Counted from the stretch's first letter, positions 25,665 to 38,339 are shown. The stretch is DNA of 64,000 nt from Arsenophonus sp052401645 (GCA_052401645.1 CP198939.1:868001-932000); one strand, 5' to 3'. The notes: generated by a model not told the origin, from the sequence alone. Made by a program: numbers and translations.

Positions 25665-26666
25665 TTATTTATATTTAGAAATATGAGCAATTAAATCTAA
25701 AACTTTACTAGAATAGCCACTTTCATTATCATACCAAGATATTAATTTTACAAAATTATTATTTAAAGCAATACCAGCTTTAGCATCAAAAATTGATATT
25801 AATTTATTTGTATTAAAATCTGTAGAAACAACGTTATCTTCAGTATAACCAAGAATATCTTTTAATTCACCATTTGCTGCATCTTGAATTACTTGACATA
25901 TTTCCTTATAATTAGCAGATTTATTTAAACGAATAGTTAGATCAATAACTGAGACATTAGGTGTTGGAACACGAAAAGCTATACCTGCTAATTTATTATT
26001 CAATTCAGGAATAATCTTACCAATACTTTTAGAAGCACTTGTTGATGAAGGAATAATATTTTGTAAAGCACTACGTCCATTTCTCCAATCTTTAACTGAA
26101 AATCCATCAACAGTTTTCTGAGTTGCTGTTATTGAATGAACAGTTGTCATTAAACCTTCAATAATACCAAATTTATCATTGATAATTTTAGCTAACGGTG
26201 CTAAGCAGTTAGTAGTGCAAGATGCGTTAGAAATAATATTTTGACCACTATAGGTATTGTGATTAACACCCATAACAAACATTGCAGTATCATCTTTAGA
26301 TGGTCCAGTTAAAACAACTTTTTTTGCACCTGCAGCAATATGTTTACGTGCCTCTTTATCCGTTAAAAATATACCTGTTGCTTCAACAACAACATCAATA
26401 CCAACATCATTCCACTTTAAATTAGAAGGGTTTTCTTCTGTTGTACAACGAATAGTTTTACCATTAACTATTAAGTTTCCATCTTTTACTTCAATAGTAC
26501 CATTAAAACGACCATGAGTTGAGTCATATTTTAGCATATAGGCCATATAATGAGCATTTAATAAATCATTGATTGCCACGATTTCAATATCTTTGCGTTC
26601 TTGAGAAGTGCGAAAAATAATACGGCCGATTCTACCAAATCCATTAACACTTACTTTTATAGTCAT
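25665..26666 (-). CDS. gapA: Glyceraldehyde-3-phosphate dehydrogenase A
   Basis: 333 residues, full length for type I GAPDH (E. coli GapA 331). It oxidises glyceraldehyde-3-phosphate with NAD+ and phosphate to 1,3-bisphosphoglycerate in cytosolic glycolysis. The Rossmann start MTIKVSVNGFGRIGR is intact. Asp34 in AINDL is the residue that favours NAD. The active site SNASCTTNCLAPL gives catalytic Cys150, and His177 lies in TTVHSITATQKTVDG. The C-terminal WYDNESGYS motif is present. A GGTGA ribosome site (complement of 26673-26677) precedes the ATG and a clean terminator follows the stop, so this is a single-gene unit with the best preserved expression signals in the window. It lies downstream of sppA and pncA on the same strand, the relative order seen in E. 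coli, with the intermediate genes missing. Confidence 0.98.
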   Translation of the reverse strand: MTIKVSVNGFGRIGRIIFRTSQERKDIEIVAINDLLNAHYMAYMLKYDSTHGRFNGTIEVKDGNLIVNGKTIRCTTEENPSNLKWNDVGIDVVVEATGIFLTDKEARKHIAAGAKKVVLTGPSKDDTAMFVMGVNHNTYSGQNIISNASCTTNCLAPLAKIINDKFGIIEGLMTTVHSITATQKTVDGFSVKDWRNGRSALQNIIPSSTSASKSIGKIIPELNNKLAGIAFRVPTPNVSVIDLTIRLNKSANYKEICQVIQDAANGELKDILGYTEDNVVSTDFNTNKLISIFDAKAGIALNNNFVKLISWYDNESGYSSKVLDLIAHISKYK

Positions 26667-26672
26667 AGTATT

Positions 26673-26677
26673 TCACC
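26673..26677 (-). promoter_or_regulatory. Ribosome binding site of gapA
   Basis: The minus strand reads GGTGA six bases before the gapA ATG. It is one of the clearer Shine-Dalgarno sites here and supports the chosen start. Confidence 0.7.
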
Positions 26678-27830
26678 AGATATTTTAATTTAAAATAATT
26701 AATATTTTTTATATCCTTACTAAAACCTTTCTATACGTCAAAACGGAATCATAATTAATTATTATGAAATCGACATATAGAAGATTTTTATATGGTTAAA
26801 AAATAAATTCAAAGTTAGTCTTTTATTTATCATTACTATATTAATATATAAATTTAATATTTATGCTGATAATATATGTAAATGGTGTCATAAATCAAAT
26901 AAGAAAACTTCTTTAATAGATATCGAAAAATAATAAGATAATATTTAATATTATTTTTATATTTATTTTTTAAATATAAATACTTTTAAATTAAAATAAG
27001 TATAACTTTTATTATATAAAGAAAAGATAAATTTAATTAAATTAAATAAAGTTATAATAATAAATAATGGTTTTAATTTATTAAAAAACAAGTATTTAAT
27101 TATTTCAAAAAATATAACTATATAATTAGTTAGATTTATTTATTTTTTATCTGTTTTATAATAAATATATATAAAAACTTTTTTATAATATAAATGTTAT
27201 TATCTGTGTTATTGTTTTAGCTGAATATTAGTTTTATGAATTAATTATTAATTAAAAACTATAAATTATATATCTATAGTTTTTACTTTAAAACTAAGGA
27301 TTAAGTTTTAACAATCTTAATTATTTGGTGTTTAAGATATATTTTATCGATAAACTTATAGTTGTTTTGATAATTTATTAAATAATTTATACTAGTAAAA
27401 TTTATTAATAAATAATCTAAATAGAAAATTGATAGTTAATCAAAAGTAATTCTAATATATGATGATTCAAGTAGAAGTAAATGAAAAATAAAAATAAAGA
27501 TTTTAAAATATATGTTTTATAAAATCTGATTTTACTAAATAATAATTATTGTTTATCAATTAGATAGCTTATTTATATTAATTTAATTAAATAAGTTAGA
27601 TAAATATCATATTAACACATTAATAAAATAAAATAATTTATATAAACTATTATTTTTAACAGGTCAGATGTAATATGTAGTATATATAAAAATATTATTG
27701 CATAAATTCATAAAATTTTTTAAAAATAATTAAAGAAATTATTTTATAATAAATAACAGTAGCTATATAACATATTGAATATTAATTTATTTATTATTAG
27801 AAAAATAATAATATAATCAATATTAATAGA
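26678..27830. other. Gene-free region between pncA and gapA
   Basis: This holds the gapA leader and upstream DNA (26,680-26,860 is somewhat less A+T-rich than its surroundings and probably contains the gapA promoter; a TTGACG sequence occurs on the minus strand but no well-spaced -10 box was convincing). The rest is A+T-rich filler. I looked for msrB, which is divergent from gapA in E. coli, and saw no trace of its CxxC motifs. Confidence 0.6.
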
Positions 27831-28463
27831 CTAACTCTGAAAATAAGAAGATGTTATTAATTTAGCACCAGATAATATCATTTCTTTTAATGCGTTTTGA
27901 CTATCTTCTGGATAAAAGTTAACACCTCTACAACCATCTTGTATAACTGTTACTTTATAACCAAATTTTATTGCATCAAGTACAGTAAATTTTACGCAAT
28001 AATCTGTAGCTAAACCCATAATGTATAAATGTTTTATTTGATTTTTTATCAGCCAATTATCCAATAAAGTTTTATGTTTATTATCGTCATAAAAAAAAGC
28101 ACTATAATTATCGATTGCACTATTTATTCCTTTTTGAAAAGTTTGTTGAATCGCTGATTTATTAAGTTTTGGATGAAATTCCGCTCCTTTCTGATATTGA
28201 ACACAATGAACTGGCCACAAGATTTTATGAAAATTATTAAATTTATTTTTTACATTTATTTTAATTCTTGAGTTAACAGCAAAACTTAAATGATCAGCAG
28301 GATGCCAATCTTTGCTTGCTATAATAGCAATATTCTGTTGTTGGCAATAAGCAATAACATCATTGGCTATATTAATGACGCTTTCACTATCTAATATTTC
28401 TAAAGCACCTCCATGACAAAAATCATTTTGTAAATCTACTAATAATAATGCGGTGTTAGTCAT
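27831..28463 (-). CDS. pncA: Nicotinamidase
   Basis: 210 residues against 213 in E. coli PncA. This isochorismatase-fold hydrolase converts nicotinamide to nicotinate and ammonia, the entry step of NAD salvage through the Preiss-Handler route. The catalytic triad is in the family positions: Asp10 in LLLVDLQNDF, Lys111 in FQKGIN and Cys156 in GLATDYCVKFT. The metal site is represented by Asp52 and His54 in KDWHPADH, with a further histidine at 86 in PVHC. The C-terminal DGCRGVN motif is kept. The start MTNTALLLVDLQ fits the family; the ribosome site is weak (AAAGAT-like). It sits 1.1 kb downstream of sppA on the same strand; in E. coli ansA lies between them. It appears functional, and the organism therefore likely recycles nicotinamide from its own NAD turnover or from the host. 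Confidence 0.96.
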   Translation of the reverse strand: MTNTALLLVDLQNDFCHGGALEILDSESVINIANDVIAYCQQQNIAIIASKDWHPADHLSFAVNSRIKINVKNKFNNFHKILWPVHCVQYQKGAEFHPKLNKSAIQQTFQKGINSAIDNYSAFFYDDNKHKTLLDNWLIKNQIKHLYIMGLATDYCVKFTVLDAIKFGYKVTVIQDGCRGVNFYPEDSQNALKEMILSGAKLITSSYFQS

Positions 28464-29551
28464 AATATTATCTTTAATAATTATTATTACAATTTATTTT
28501 GTTATATGTTTTATATGCACTATATATAGTATTTTATAATACTTATTAAGTAAATAATAAAAAAATTTTTAAAGTAAAACTACTTGAAAATTTTGTAAAA
28601 TATGGATCAAAAGAAGATTAATTTTTTATAAAGAATTTATTAACATATAAATATATATAATGTATTAAGATATATATAAATACATATTAGATTAAAAATT
28701 AATGATAATTTTCTATTGAATATTTTTTTCTAAGTATTTTATGATTAAATCTTTAAATTTTTGTTATAAAAATTCTAATAATATACAATAAGTATTCTAT
28801 TTTTTCTATATAAGATTTTATCTTAAAATATTTTATGTTGAAACTCTGATAATATGATTAAAATATTAATTTTATTTAAGTTTTATTTTTATTATTTTTG
28901 ATAATTACTGTTATTTTTTTTATTAACGTTATTTTTATAAATAAAATATATTATTTTATATATTAATTAACTAAGATTAATTAATATATAAAATAATAAA
29001 GTAATAATATATTACTCATAATAATTAAAATATTTTTTAAAAATATTGTTAAATCTATATTAAATTTTCACAATAAATATAAAAGATTAAGAATATTATT
29101 CTTTTTATCTTAAAATTTTTAAAATTTAAAACTATTATTAATATAATAAATGATAATCTGTAATAATTATGAAAACTATGATGGTTTATTATTTAGTATG
29201 TATGGTGTGATGATGATATTAAATTTATTGTTTTAGTTTTATTTATGATTCTAATCTCTATAGTATAGATTATTAGAATCAACTAAATATTTATGTCCTA
29301 ATATAGGAAAATATATCTTTTAGTATAAAACTCATATTATATTATTTATTATTTTTTTATGTTATTTTATATAGTAAATATTAGTTTTATTAATATAAAA
29401 TTAAATTAATTTTTATCACTTATATATATGAAATAAATTAATTATAAAAAGTTATATATTAGTGATTTATATTACATTAATTCTTATTATGAAAATGCTC
29501 ATCTGTTATCTTGAATAATTTTGGTATTTGTAATTTTATTGCAGATATTTT
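28464..29551. other. Gap where ansA would lie; possible eroded relic
   Basis: No open frame. The gap (1,088 bp) is almost the size of ansA (about 1,017 bp), which sits between sppA and pncA in E. coli. On the minus strand short fragments such as SFILKD (near 29,330) and INLI (near 29,220) loosely recall SFMLEN and INLL of AnsA in the right order, but they are too short to prove it. No terminator for sppA is evident. Confidence 0.35.
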
Positions 29552-31438
29552 TTAATAAATTCCACCACAATTTAAACAAAATGCATAACAATTCTGTGGA
29601 TTATTCATATTCTTATAAAACAAGATTTGTTGATAAAAATTATTAATTTCTTTTTTTGGAAGTAAAAATTGCAGTGTATCAAATATGATTGAATCAGTTT
29701 TTGAAGTTAACTCAAGTATTAATTGATCAATAAAAGAGTATTCAGGCTCCATCCAATCAAGTAAAGGTACATTAATTTTAGCTAATTCAGCTGCTTTATT
29801 TACAGCATCGTCAAAATCACCTAGTTTATCAACTAGGCCATTTTTTAGCGCATCTAAACCTATCCATATTCGTCCTTGAGCAATTTCTTCTATCTCTTTA
29901 AGTGTCTTATGACGCGCTTGAGCAACATATTTTAAAAAAGTATGATAACCATTTTCAATAGTAATTTGCATCATATCAGAAAATTGTTTATTGATCCCCT
30001 TTGTTATTGAGATATCGGCTAATGGTGTAGTAGAAATACCATCAGTATAAACTCCAATTGTATCTAAATTTTTTTCTAACGTATTTATTACACCAAAAAT
30101 ACCAATTGAACCAGTTAAAGTTGTTGGACTCGCAATAATATAATCAGCTGGTGTTGAAATCCAATAACCACCAGATGCTGCCATTCCCCCCATTGATACA
30201 ACAATTGGTTTATTAGCATCACGTATAGCAATTAATTCATTACGTATTAATTCTGAAGCTGTAACACTACCACCAGGACTATTAACACGTAAAATAATTG
30301 CTTTAATATTTGGATTAAGCCTTGCGTTACGTATTTGAATCCTTGTTGTTTCACTTCCGACCATACCTGGTTCTTTAAACCCATCAATAATAATGCCTTG
30401 AGTTATTATCACAGCAATATTACCTGGTTTATCATCTAATTGTTTTTTTTGTTGTTGGATAAATTTATTTTGATATGGTTGTTTATTTGAGTAATCATAA
30501 ATATTAATGTAGTTAAAATGTTTATCTTTATCGTTCCAACCAAATTTTTTACTTAATTCTTTTTCTATAGTTGCATTAGTAAAAATATTATCAATTAGCT
30601 TTTGTTTTATAGCATAGTTTGCACTGTTACCATTAACATTTCTCATTTTTTCAATAAATTTATCGGCTCCAGGAAAAATATTTTCTATTGTTGTTTTTCG
30701 ATTTTTAGCAAGAGTTAATAAATAATATTGCCATAATGAATTAATCCAAACTTTATCAATTTCACGTACTTCTGATGACATATTATCACGAATAAATGGT
30801 TCTACTGCTGATTTATAGGTACCAATACGGAAAATATGTGTATTAACTTTCAGATTATTCAATAATGTTTTATAATAAAGCTTATTATTTGAAAAACCAT
30901 AAATTCCAACATTACCTTGAGGTGATATGTAGATATTATCAGCAAAACTAGCTAAATAATATTGTGATTGATTATAACTGTTACCTATTGCATAAATAGG
31001 TTTTCCTGTATGTTTAAATTCTGTTAATGCCTTACCAATATACTGTAAAGATGCTTGTTCTGAACTAATTAGATTATCAAGTTGTAAAACAATACCAGTA
31101 ATTTTTTTATCATATGTTGCATGTCGAATAATATTTACAATCTCAAATAATGAGTTTTCTTGCATATGTTTTCTTGATGAACTGAATAATTCTCGACTTA
31201 CTTTATTTAAGTAATTAGGAGTAGAAATTTGATCAACAATTATACCTTGTAATTTAATAAGTAATGCACCATGATATTCTCTAGTGGATTTTTTTTCATT
31301 TTTATAAATAGAATAACCATTTACTGCAATAAATATCAAAAAAAGATATAAAAAGCTAATGATAAATTGATTAATGATATTAATCAATCGCCAGCTAAAT
31401 TTTAAAAATATTAATATTAAATTCCATGATTTTTTCAT
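29552..31438 (-). CDS. sppA: Signal peptide peptidase A (protease IV)
   Basis: 628 residues (E. coli SppA 618). This membrane-anchored serine protease of family S49 degrades cleaved signal peptides at the periplasmic face of the inner membrane. A hydrophobic anchor spans about residues 22-42. The protein has two tandem S49 domains. The general-base lysine is Lys209 in RIGTYKSAVEPF of the N-terminal domain, and the nucleophile is Ser422 in GGMAASGGYWIS of the C-terminal domain, so the Ser/Lys dyad that forms across domains is complete. The tail NNPQNCYAFCLNCGG matches the E. coli C terminus, so nothing is lost. A GGAAA ribosome site lies about 6 bases before the ATG. It is the first of three minus-strand genes (sppA, pncA, gapA), too widely spaced to be an operon. 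SohB, its shorter paralogue, is encoded at the window end. Confidence 0.97.
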   Translation of the reverse strand: MKKSWNLILIFLKFSWRLINIINQFIISFLYLFLIFIAVNGYSIYKNEKKSTREYHGALLIKLQGIIVDQISTPNYLNKVSRELFSSSRKHMQENSLFEIVNIIRHATYDKKITGIVLQLDNLISSEQASLQYIGKALTEFKHTGKPIYAIGNSYNQSQYYLASFADNIYISPQGNVGIYGFSNNKLYYKTLLNNLKVNTHIFRIGTYKSAVEPFIRDNMSSEVREIDKVWINSLWQYYLLTLAKNRKTTIENIFPGADKFIEKMRNVNGNSANYAIKQKLIDNIFTNATIEKELSKKFGWNDKDKHFNYINIYDYSNKQPYQNKFIQQQKKQLDDKPGNIAVIITQGIIIDGFKEPGMVGSETTRIQIRNARLNPNIKAIILRVNSPGGSVTASELIRNELIAIRDANKPIVVSMGGMAASGGYWISTPADYIIASPTTLTGSIGIFGVINTLEKNLDTIGVYTDGISTTPLADISITKGINKQFSDMMQITIENGYHTFLKYVAQARHKTLKEIEEIAQGRIWIGLDALKNGLVDKLGDFDDAVNKAAELAKINVPLLDWMEPEYSFIDQLILELTSKTDSIIFDTLQFLLPKKEINNFYQQILFYKNMNNPQNCYAFCLNCGGIY

Positions 31439-34400
31439 GTGCTATTTCCAATTATATGATTAAGATCTTTATCTTAAAATTACATGAAATAATTACTACT
31501 AATTATATGGGTTATAAATTTAAAAATATTTTATAATTCAAATTAACCTAAAACATTTTGTATTTGTGATACTAATTTAATAATACGCATATATTATATT
31601 TATCGATAATAAATACTTATAAATTAGTTATTTTATAAATATTTATTTTTATTTAATTCTATATAATTAAGTTATTTATTAATAAAAAATATAAAATAAA
31701 TGTATAGATATTTAAATACCATTATTAATCTATCAATTATTTTGTCACTTAACAACATCAGATCTTTAAATATGATAATTTCACATATATAATAATTTAA
31801 TATAAATATATAATACAAGAACTTGATTGTAATAATCATATTATTATGAATTATGATATTTTATAGTGTTATTGATCTAAAATCAAGAATTCGATATATT
31901 TAGTAAAGATTTATGTCAAAATATCAATAATTAATATTTTTATAAAAAGATAAAGAAAAAAATAAAACAATTTCTTTATAAAATACTGAAATTATTTAAA
32001 TCATTATTAATGTAATTATAGTTAATTCAAAAAAAAATACTATTTAAAATAAATTATTATTGATAAAAATATCTTTATAAGATATTAATTATTTTTATTT
32101 TTTAAAATAAAATATTAATATAATAAATATTTTATATAAGTTTAATATAAAAATTAGTGATTTTAATTTAATATTAAAATATGAAATAAAGAATAATACT
32201 ATTATTTATAATTTATTAATATTTTATTGTAATAACTTACATGATTATTATTATAATAATTGTTATATCATGATAGTTAAATTAATAAAATTTAGTTATT
32301 GCTAACATAGAAAATAATTAAAATTATTCTATTTTTTATAGGTGGATATCTCTACATGAGATAGAATAGGATAATTCAATTAATTCGCTAGAATCTATTA
32401 TTTTATTTTCAATCAAAATTATATATTAATACATATAAAATATAATTTCTTTATTATTAAGCTAATTATTTTAGCTAAACTAATTTGTAATTAGTGATAA
32501 TAAACAGAAAATTTTTTTAATTTAAAGATCTATATTAATTTATTTAAATTAATATCGATTAAATAATTTATATCTAAGAATTAATTAATATTCAAAATAT
32601 TATAATAATATGGATATAATAAGTTTTGATTTTACTATTAAATTATATTTTAATTAAAATTTAGATGATATTTCTTTTATAAAGAAATAAGTTTTTATGA
32701 ATAATTAAATTATTAAGTTTTTAATAAAGTATATTTAATATCTGAAATATATATTTCAGATTGAACTTAAGATAATTTGTTAAATTAATAATATTAAATA
32801 AATAATAATACAAATATAATATAATATATAATGTGATTTTCAATTACTTAAAGAATTATTGGTAAATATTATTACTAATAATATTTATTAAAAATTAATA
32901 AATATCATTATAAATACAATTTATTTTTTTATCATGATTAGTTAATTAAATAAAATATGGAAAAACTATAATAAAGTGGTTGAATAAACTATATATAAAA
33001 TATCTATTTACTTTCTCTTTATTTCAGAAATAAATTAAGTTTATCAAGTATTATTATTAATATTTTTAAAAGATTATAATATAACAATATTATACTATTA
33101 CATATTGTATGTACATAAAATGTAATTAATATTATATCAATAATTTAGTATCAAAATTAATATAAGAAATTTTATAATCTAGATTTATCATATTACTTAT
33201 TAATTGATTTTTGAGATTTTTTTTAAAATAGTAATTAAAATTACGATTGTTGATTTTTTTTAACAAAATTAAGTTGCTAAATATTATTGATTTATATTAA
33301 AAATATCGATATATAGATAATCTAATATTTTATTATAAAAAATATTCCATTAATCAAATATTATGTTTTAAACTTTTTGATTGTAAAAAAGTTTATTTAA
33401 AATAATTAAATAATAATTTTTAAATTATTTTATATTAATTAGTTTAAGCACAATCTATATAGAATTTGATCTACCATATAAATACAATGATGTATTTATA
33501 GTTTATTTAATATATTTATAGTAATAAATTAATTATATTTGTTATTTTATTAGTTTACTTTAACACTTTTATTAATAATTAGCAATTTTAAAAAAATAAA
33601 AATCTTAAATACTTTTATTATTGAAAATTTTAAAAAGCAAAAAAGAATATTTAATCATATTAAATAAAAATATTTTATTTTGTTATTTATTAATAAAAAT
33701 AAAATGGGTAAATATTATTTACAAACAAAAAAAATTTATTAGTATATGATAATTATCATATAAATATAAAGTTTATTATTTAAATTTGTTTGAATTATAG
33801 TTTTTTATCTAAATATAATTTTGTAAGTTTATTACTACATATTTAAATTTATTTATATTTATTCATGAATAACATTAATTAAAATTTGACTTCATTGATC
33901 TGAATCAATTAAATATATATTTAAATTATAAAAAAATTGGAATGAATAATTTAATTATTTCTGCTATTACACTAATGATAGTATAATTTAATCTAAACAA
34001 AATATAATTTATTAGTTTACTATTTGTTGATCTGTGATGATTATTATTATAATAGTAACAATAATTTTATAATCAAATTATTAAAATAGAAATAGTGTAT
34101 ATATAAAAATTATAATACTATAGTTCAACATAAAGCTTTTTAATTTGTATTTTAAATTTAGTAAGTAATATTAAATATTGAATATTGAATAATGTAATGT
34201 TAATTATGATTAATATTTTGTAGATAGAAAATCTTTCAATGAAATTAATTATTTTTTATAATTTTATAAAATAATTATAAAACATAATATTAGTCACTAA
34301 AAGCAGTATTTATGTTTAAGAATTAATTTAAATTATCAATTTGATAATAATAATATTATTTATTTTATATCTTACTAAATAAGTATTGAAATTTATTTTA

Positions 34401-35181
34401 TCTTTTTATCTAGAAAGTATTACTTAATAATATTTTTACATAAAATAAATTTAATATAAATAAATATAAAAAATAATTATTAATGTTGTATGTTTTATTG
34501 TAAAAGCAATGAAATTTTTAATTTTAAAAAAAAGATAATAATCTTATTTAAGATATATTCTATATTTTTATTTTTTATAAAATATGAATAAATTTTAGTA
34601 AAAAGAAAGAAATAGATTTTAAAAAAAATAAAATACAATATTATTATTAATTCATTTTAACTTAATTTCGAATTATTAATGAAATTTATTAGTAAACGAT
34701 TAATGAACTTAATGATAATGATAAAATTAATTAGTAATAATTAAATTATCAATAAAATATTTATCTCTGATATTAAATCAATGAAATTAATCAGTTATTT
34801 TTATTTTGGTTTTTTAATATAAATCTATATTAATTTATAATGGATTTAATTTATTAATTAATTCTTAATTTAATTGTAAAAATAGCATTTTTACCAGTTA
34901 ATTAATATTTTTATTAATTTCTAATATCTTCAAATAATAATTTATTTTTTAAAATTTATATTTATAATAATAGATGATATAAAATTAATATTAAAAAGAT
35001 TATTTTTTTTAGAAAAAGTTTTTAAAATTTAAATAATTAAAATTTTTTTTTGAAAAATCATGATATTCTAAATATTTTCTTTTTAAAGATATTCATTTTT
35101 ATAAATAAATATTTTTACTTGTAAAAATAAAATAACACAAAATATGTTTATTTATATCATATTATATATGATCGTCAATCC

Positions 35182-35216
35182 TATTTAACTTTATTCATAT
35201 AGAATAAAGTTAAATA
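35182..35216. repeat. Inverted repeat, 15-bp perfect stem
   Basis: TATTTAACTTTATTC (35182-35196) and GAATAAAGTTAAATA (35202-35216) flank the 5-base loop ATATA. It lies in empty DNA with no adjacent gene. Confidence 0.7.
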
Positions 35217-37608
35217 AGTTTAATTTGTTATAAATTAATGAAAATAATATTTCATTTTAAATGAAATATTAAAGATATTTAATATTTGTTTTAAAAGTAA
35301 AAATATTAAATTAAATAATTTCACTATAATTAGTTAAATTAATAAAAATAAATTATATTTATTTAAATATAATTTAAATATTTATTTAAATTATATAAAA
35401 TATTTTATATATATAATAATTTTTATTTATAAATGATATAAAATAAAATAAAATATTTATTTTAAGTTTAATATTTGAATTAATTTTTAATTATTTTATA
35501 TAATTCATATTATTTTATTTCATATTACTAATATAAAAATTATATTTTTTATATTAATAATATGTTATTAAAAAATTTTAAAATATTAAATTTTATATTT
35601 AAGATTAAATTTTTAACATGATATATCAATAAATATTTTTATTTATTTTATAGCAAAATAAATAAATAAAATATTTTAAGAAATTTATTTTTTTAAAAAT
35701 AAATTTTTTTTAAAATTATATAAATAATTTATTATTATTTGTTATGAATAAAATTTATTATATCTATAAATATATTTAATAAAATTATTAAATTAATTTT
35801 GTTAATTAAATGATCTCTCTTTTATAGAGAGAAAATCTATTTAAAATTTTGAATAAAAATATAAATAAGATAAATAATAATTAATATCATATAAATTTAA
35901 AATAATTTTATTTTTGATAAATTAAAAAATTGATTTAATTAAATATAATTTAATAAATTATTTTCAAACATACTAATATAATAATTTTAATATTTTTTTA
36001 TAAAAAGATAAGTTTTTTATGATAAATAGTTTTTTTAAAATCCAAATTATACAGATAATGTTAAATATTTTTATTTGATAATAATACTATTTGCACAAAA
36101 TGATTTTAATATATATTTCAATAAATAGAAAAGTATTTTATAAATAATTATAACATTAATTTTTATAAATATATAATATATAAAATTCTAATTATTTATA
36201 AAAAACTATATAATCATAGTATTATACTTTAAGTTAATGTAAATTATATGTATTTTAAAAAATAGATTTAAATGTAATAAATATGTTTTAATATAAAATA
36301 TGGTTTTTAATCAATAAAATTTAAATATAAGATATTTTTTATTTTTTATCAGATATAATAATATTTTATTAGTCTTAAAGTAATTAATTTTACTTAAATT
36401 GAAGATGATAATTAATATTATTATATTGATTTTTTAATAAAATACATAATAAAATTAATGATTTTATTATGTATAAGAATCACATTGATTATAATAAAAA
36501 AATTAATAAAAGCAAAAAATGATAGAAATTTATAATTTCATTATAATGAATTTAAATTACAAATAAAATATATAAATATATCTTATTAAAATAATAAATA
36601 TATGATTTTGATCCTAGATTATAAATCTATTGTTTAATAAGTAATCTTTCTATTTTTTATGTTTTAAATTTTAATTATTTGACATAAATTAGATAAATGT
36701 AAATATCTTGAAAATAAATATTAAATTTCTTAATTAGCTAACTTAGTATTTTTTATTTAATATATAAAAATATATTATTTATTTAATATTTAAATAGAAT
36801 TTAAATTCTTATAATAAAATATTATTGATATTAATATATATTCTGTACAACAAAATAATTTAAAATTAAAGATTTTTTAAAATAATTTTTATTATAAAAA
36901 TCTAATTTATTATATTTAGCAAGATTTATTTTTTATGAAAATATTGATGATATTATATGTTAATAATTTTAGAATAATAGATTATACATATATTTTAAAT
37001 TTTATTGTTGAGTAAATATCTTTTTTTATTAAAAATCGTAAAATAATGAATTTTATTTTATTTATTCTGATTATTTTATTTTTTTTAAATTTCAAAAATA
37101 GTCTTCTTATAATTATAAATAATATTTTTATCATTTTAATATTAATAATTAAAATTAAAATGATTTTTTATAAAAAGTAATTATGAATTGATTATTATTA
37201 ATTTATATAATGATCATAAAAATAATTTTATTATTAAATTTATTAAATAAAATAACGAATAATTATTTTTAATTAAAATACTTATTTATTTTCAATATGA
37301 AATATATTACTATATTAAAAATAAATAGAATATTTATTATCTTTTAAAGATTATTATTTAATATAATTCTATCATAAATAATATTTTAGATAAAAACTAT
37401 ATATAAAATTAAAAATATTTATACAAAAATAGTTTTTTATTCTGTATTAATAAATTATCTTAATTATTTAAAATAAATTATTTATTTAATTACTTATATT
37501 TCAATTATCTATTATGAATACTATTTGATAATCTTTTATTTAATTTTAATTTTATTTTTTATTTAAACAAACTTATAATGAGCAAAAATAGTTTATATTA
37601 GAAACTGA

Positions 37609-37674
37609 TACAAAACAAATTATGATTTTTAATTTTCTATTTATAGAAAATTAAAAATCATAATTTGTTTTGTA
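37609..37674. repeat. Long hairpin, 31-bp perfect stem
   Basis: The arms 37609-37639 and 37644-37674 are exact reverse complements around the 4-base loop TTTA. The arm contains CAAAACAAATTATG followed by TTTTTAATTTTCTA. No mismatch occurs over 31 pairs, which is striking in DNA drifting freely by mutation. It lies about 670 bp upstream of galU. Confidence 0.9.
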
Positions 37675-37937
37675 GTATAAGAAAATTTATCAAAATATAA
37701 TTTATATCAATTATATGTATTAAATAATTACGTCATCATTTATTAAATATTTTTTATTTAATAAATAAATATAACACTAAATAATATTTTATATATTTTA
37801 TTTGAATTGAAACCAGAATAAATTAAACACATTTATAAAGGATAAAATTAATTATTTAATTAATATTTTAATAGATAATTAAAATATTATTTTTAATAAT
37901 AATAAAATTAATAATCAAATCAATAAATTTTAATAAA

Positions 37938-37992
37938 TTTATCTTTTAGTAAAAATATTTAATATTATTAAATATTTTTACTAAAAGATAAA
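37938..37992. repeat. Long hairpin, 25-bp perfect stem
   Basis: Positions 37938-37962 pair exactly with 37968-37992 around a 5-base loop; the arm includes ATCTTTTAGTAAAAATATTT. It is about 260 bp downstream of the 31-bp hairpin and 350 bp upstream of galU. The arm sequences of the two hairpins are unrelated. Confidence 0.85.
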
Positions 37993-38329
37993 AAATCATA
38001 TTTAGTTTTGTTAAATTTTAAGATAAAATTAAAATTTAGAATAAATAAGTTAAATTATTTTCATTCTTGATATAATCTATAACATACAATCATTTATCAA
38101 AAAAAATAGAAAATAAGTAAATTAATAATATAAAATATACAATAATGAATGTTAAAATACTTTAATAATTAATTCATTATTATAATATAATAATTTATTT
38201 ATTTTATAAGATTCTTTTAAAAAAAATATCTAAATTTATTATTTATTTATATATTTCATTATTATTTTAAAAATAAAATTATGTAAAATTTGTTTTTTCC
38301 GTTTTATTAATATAAAATATGTGTAACTT

Positions 38330-38334
38330 GGAAG
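38330..38334 (+). promoter_or_regulatory. Ribosome binding site of galU
   Basis: GGAAG lies five bases before the ATG at 38340. The in-frame upstream ATG at 38319 has no such site, so this motif decides the start. Confidence 0.75.
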
Positions 38335-38339
38335 AAAAA

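Larger units (their letters stand above)
31439..38339. other. 6.9-kb gene-free desert between sppA and galU
   Basis: Nothing coding is recognisable on either strand. This is a synteny breakpoint: the genes on its two sides are far apart in E. coli. It contains the largest inverted repeats in the window (35182-35216, 37609-37674 and 37938-37992), two of them within 750 bp upstream of galU. A slightly more mixed patch at 32,338-32,400 was seen but matches nothing I know. Confidence 0.65.

Noticed and set aside
26700..26860. A specific gapA promoter
   Set aside because: TTGACG occurs upstream of gapA but the best -10-like box (TATAAA) is 22 bases away, and other A+T boxes are too common to choose among.
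38319..38339. An upstream ATG as the start of galU
   Set aside because: It has no ribosome site, would add seven residues absent from E. coli GalU, and the GGAAG site lies between it and the preferred ATG.
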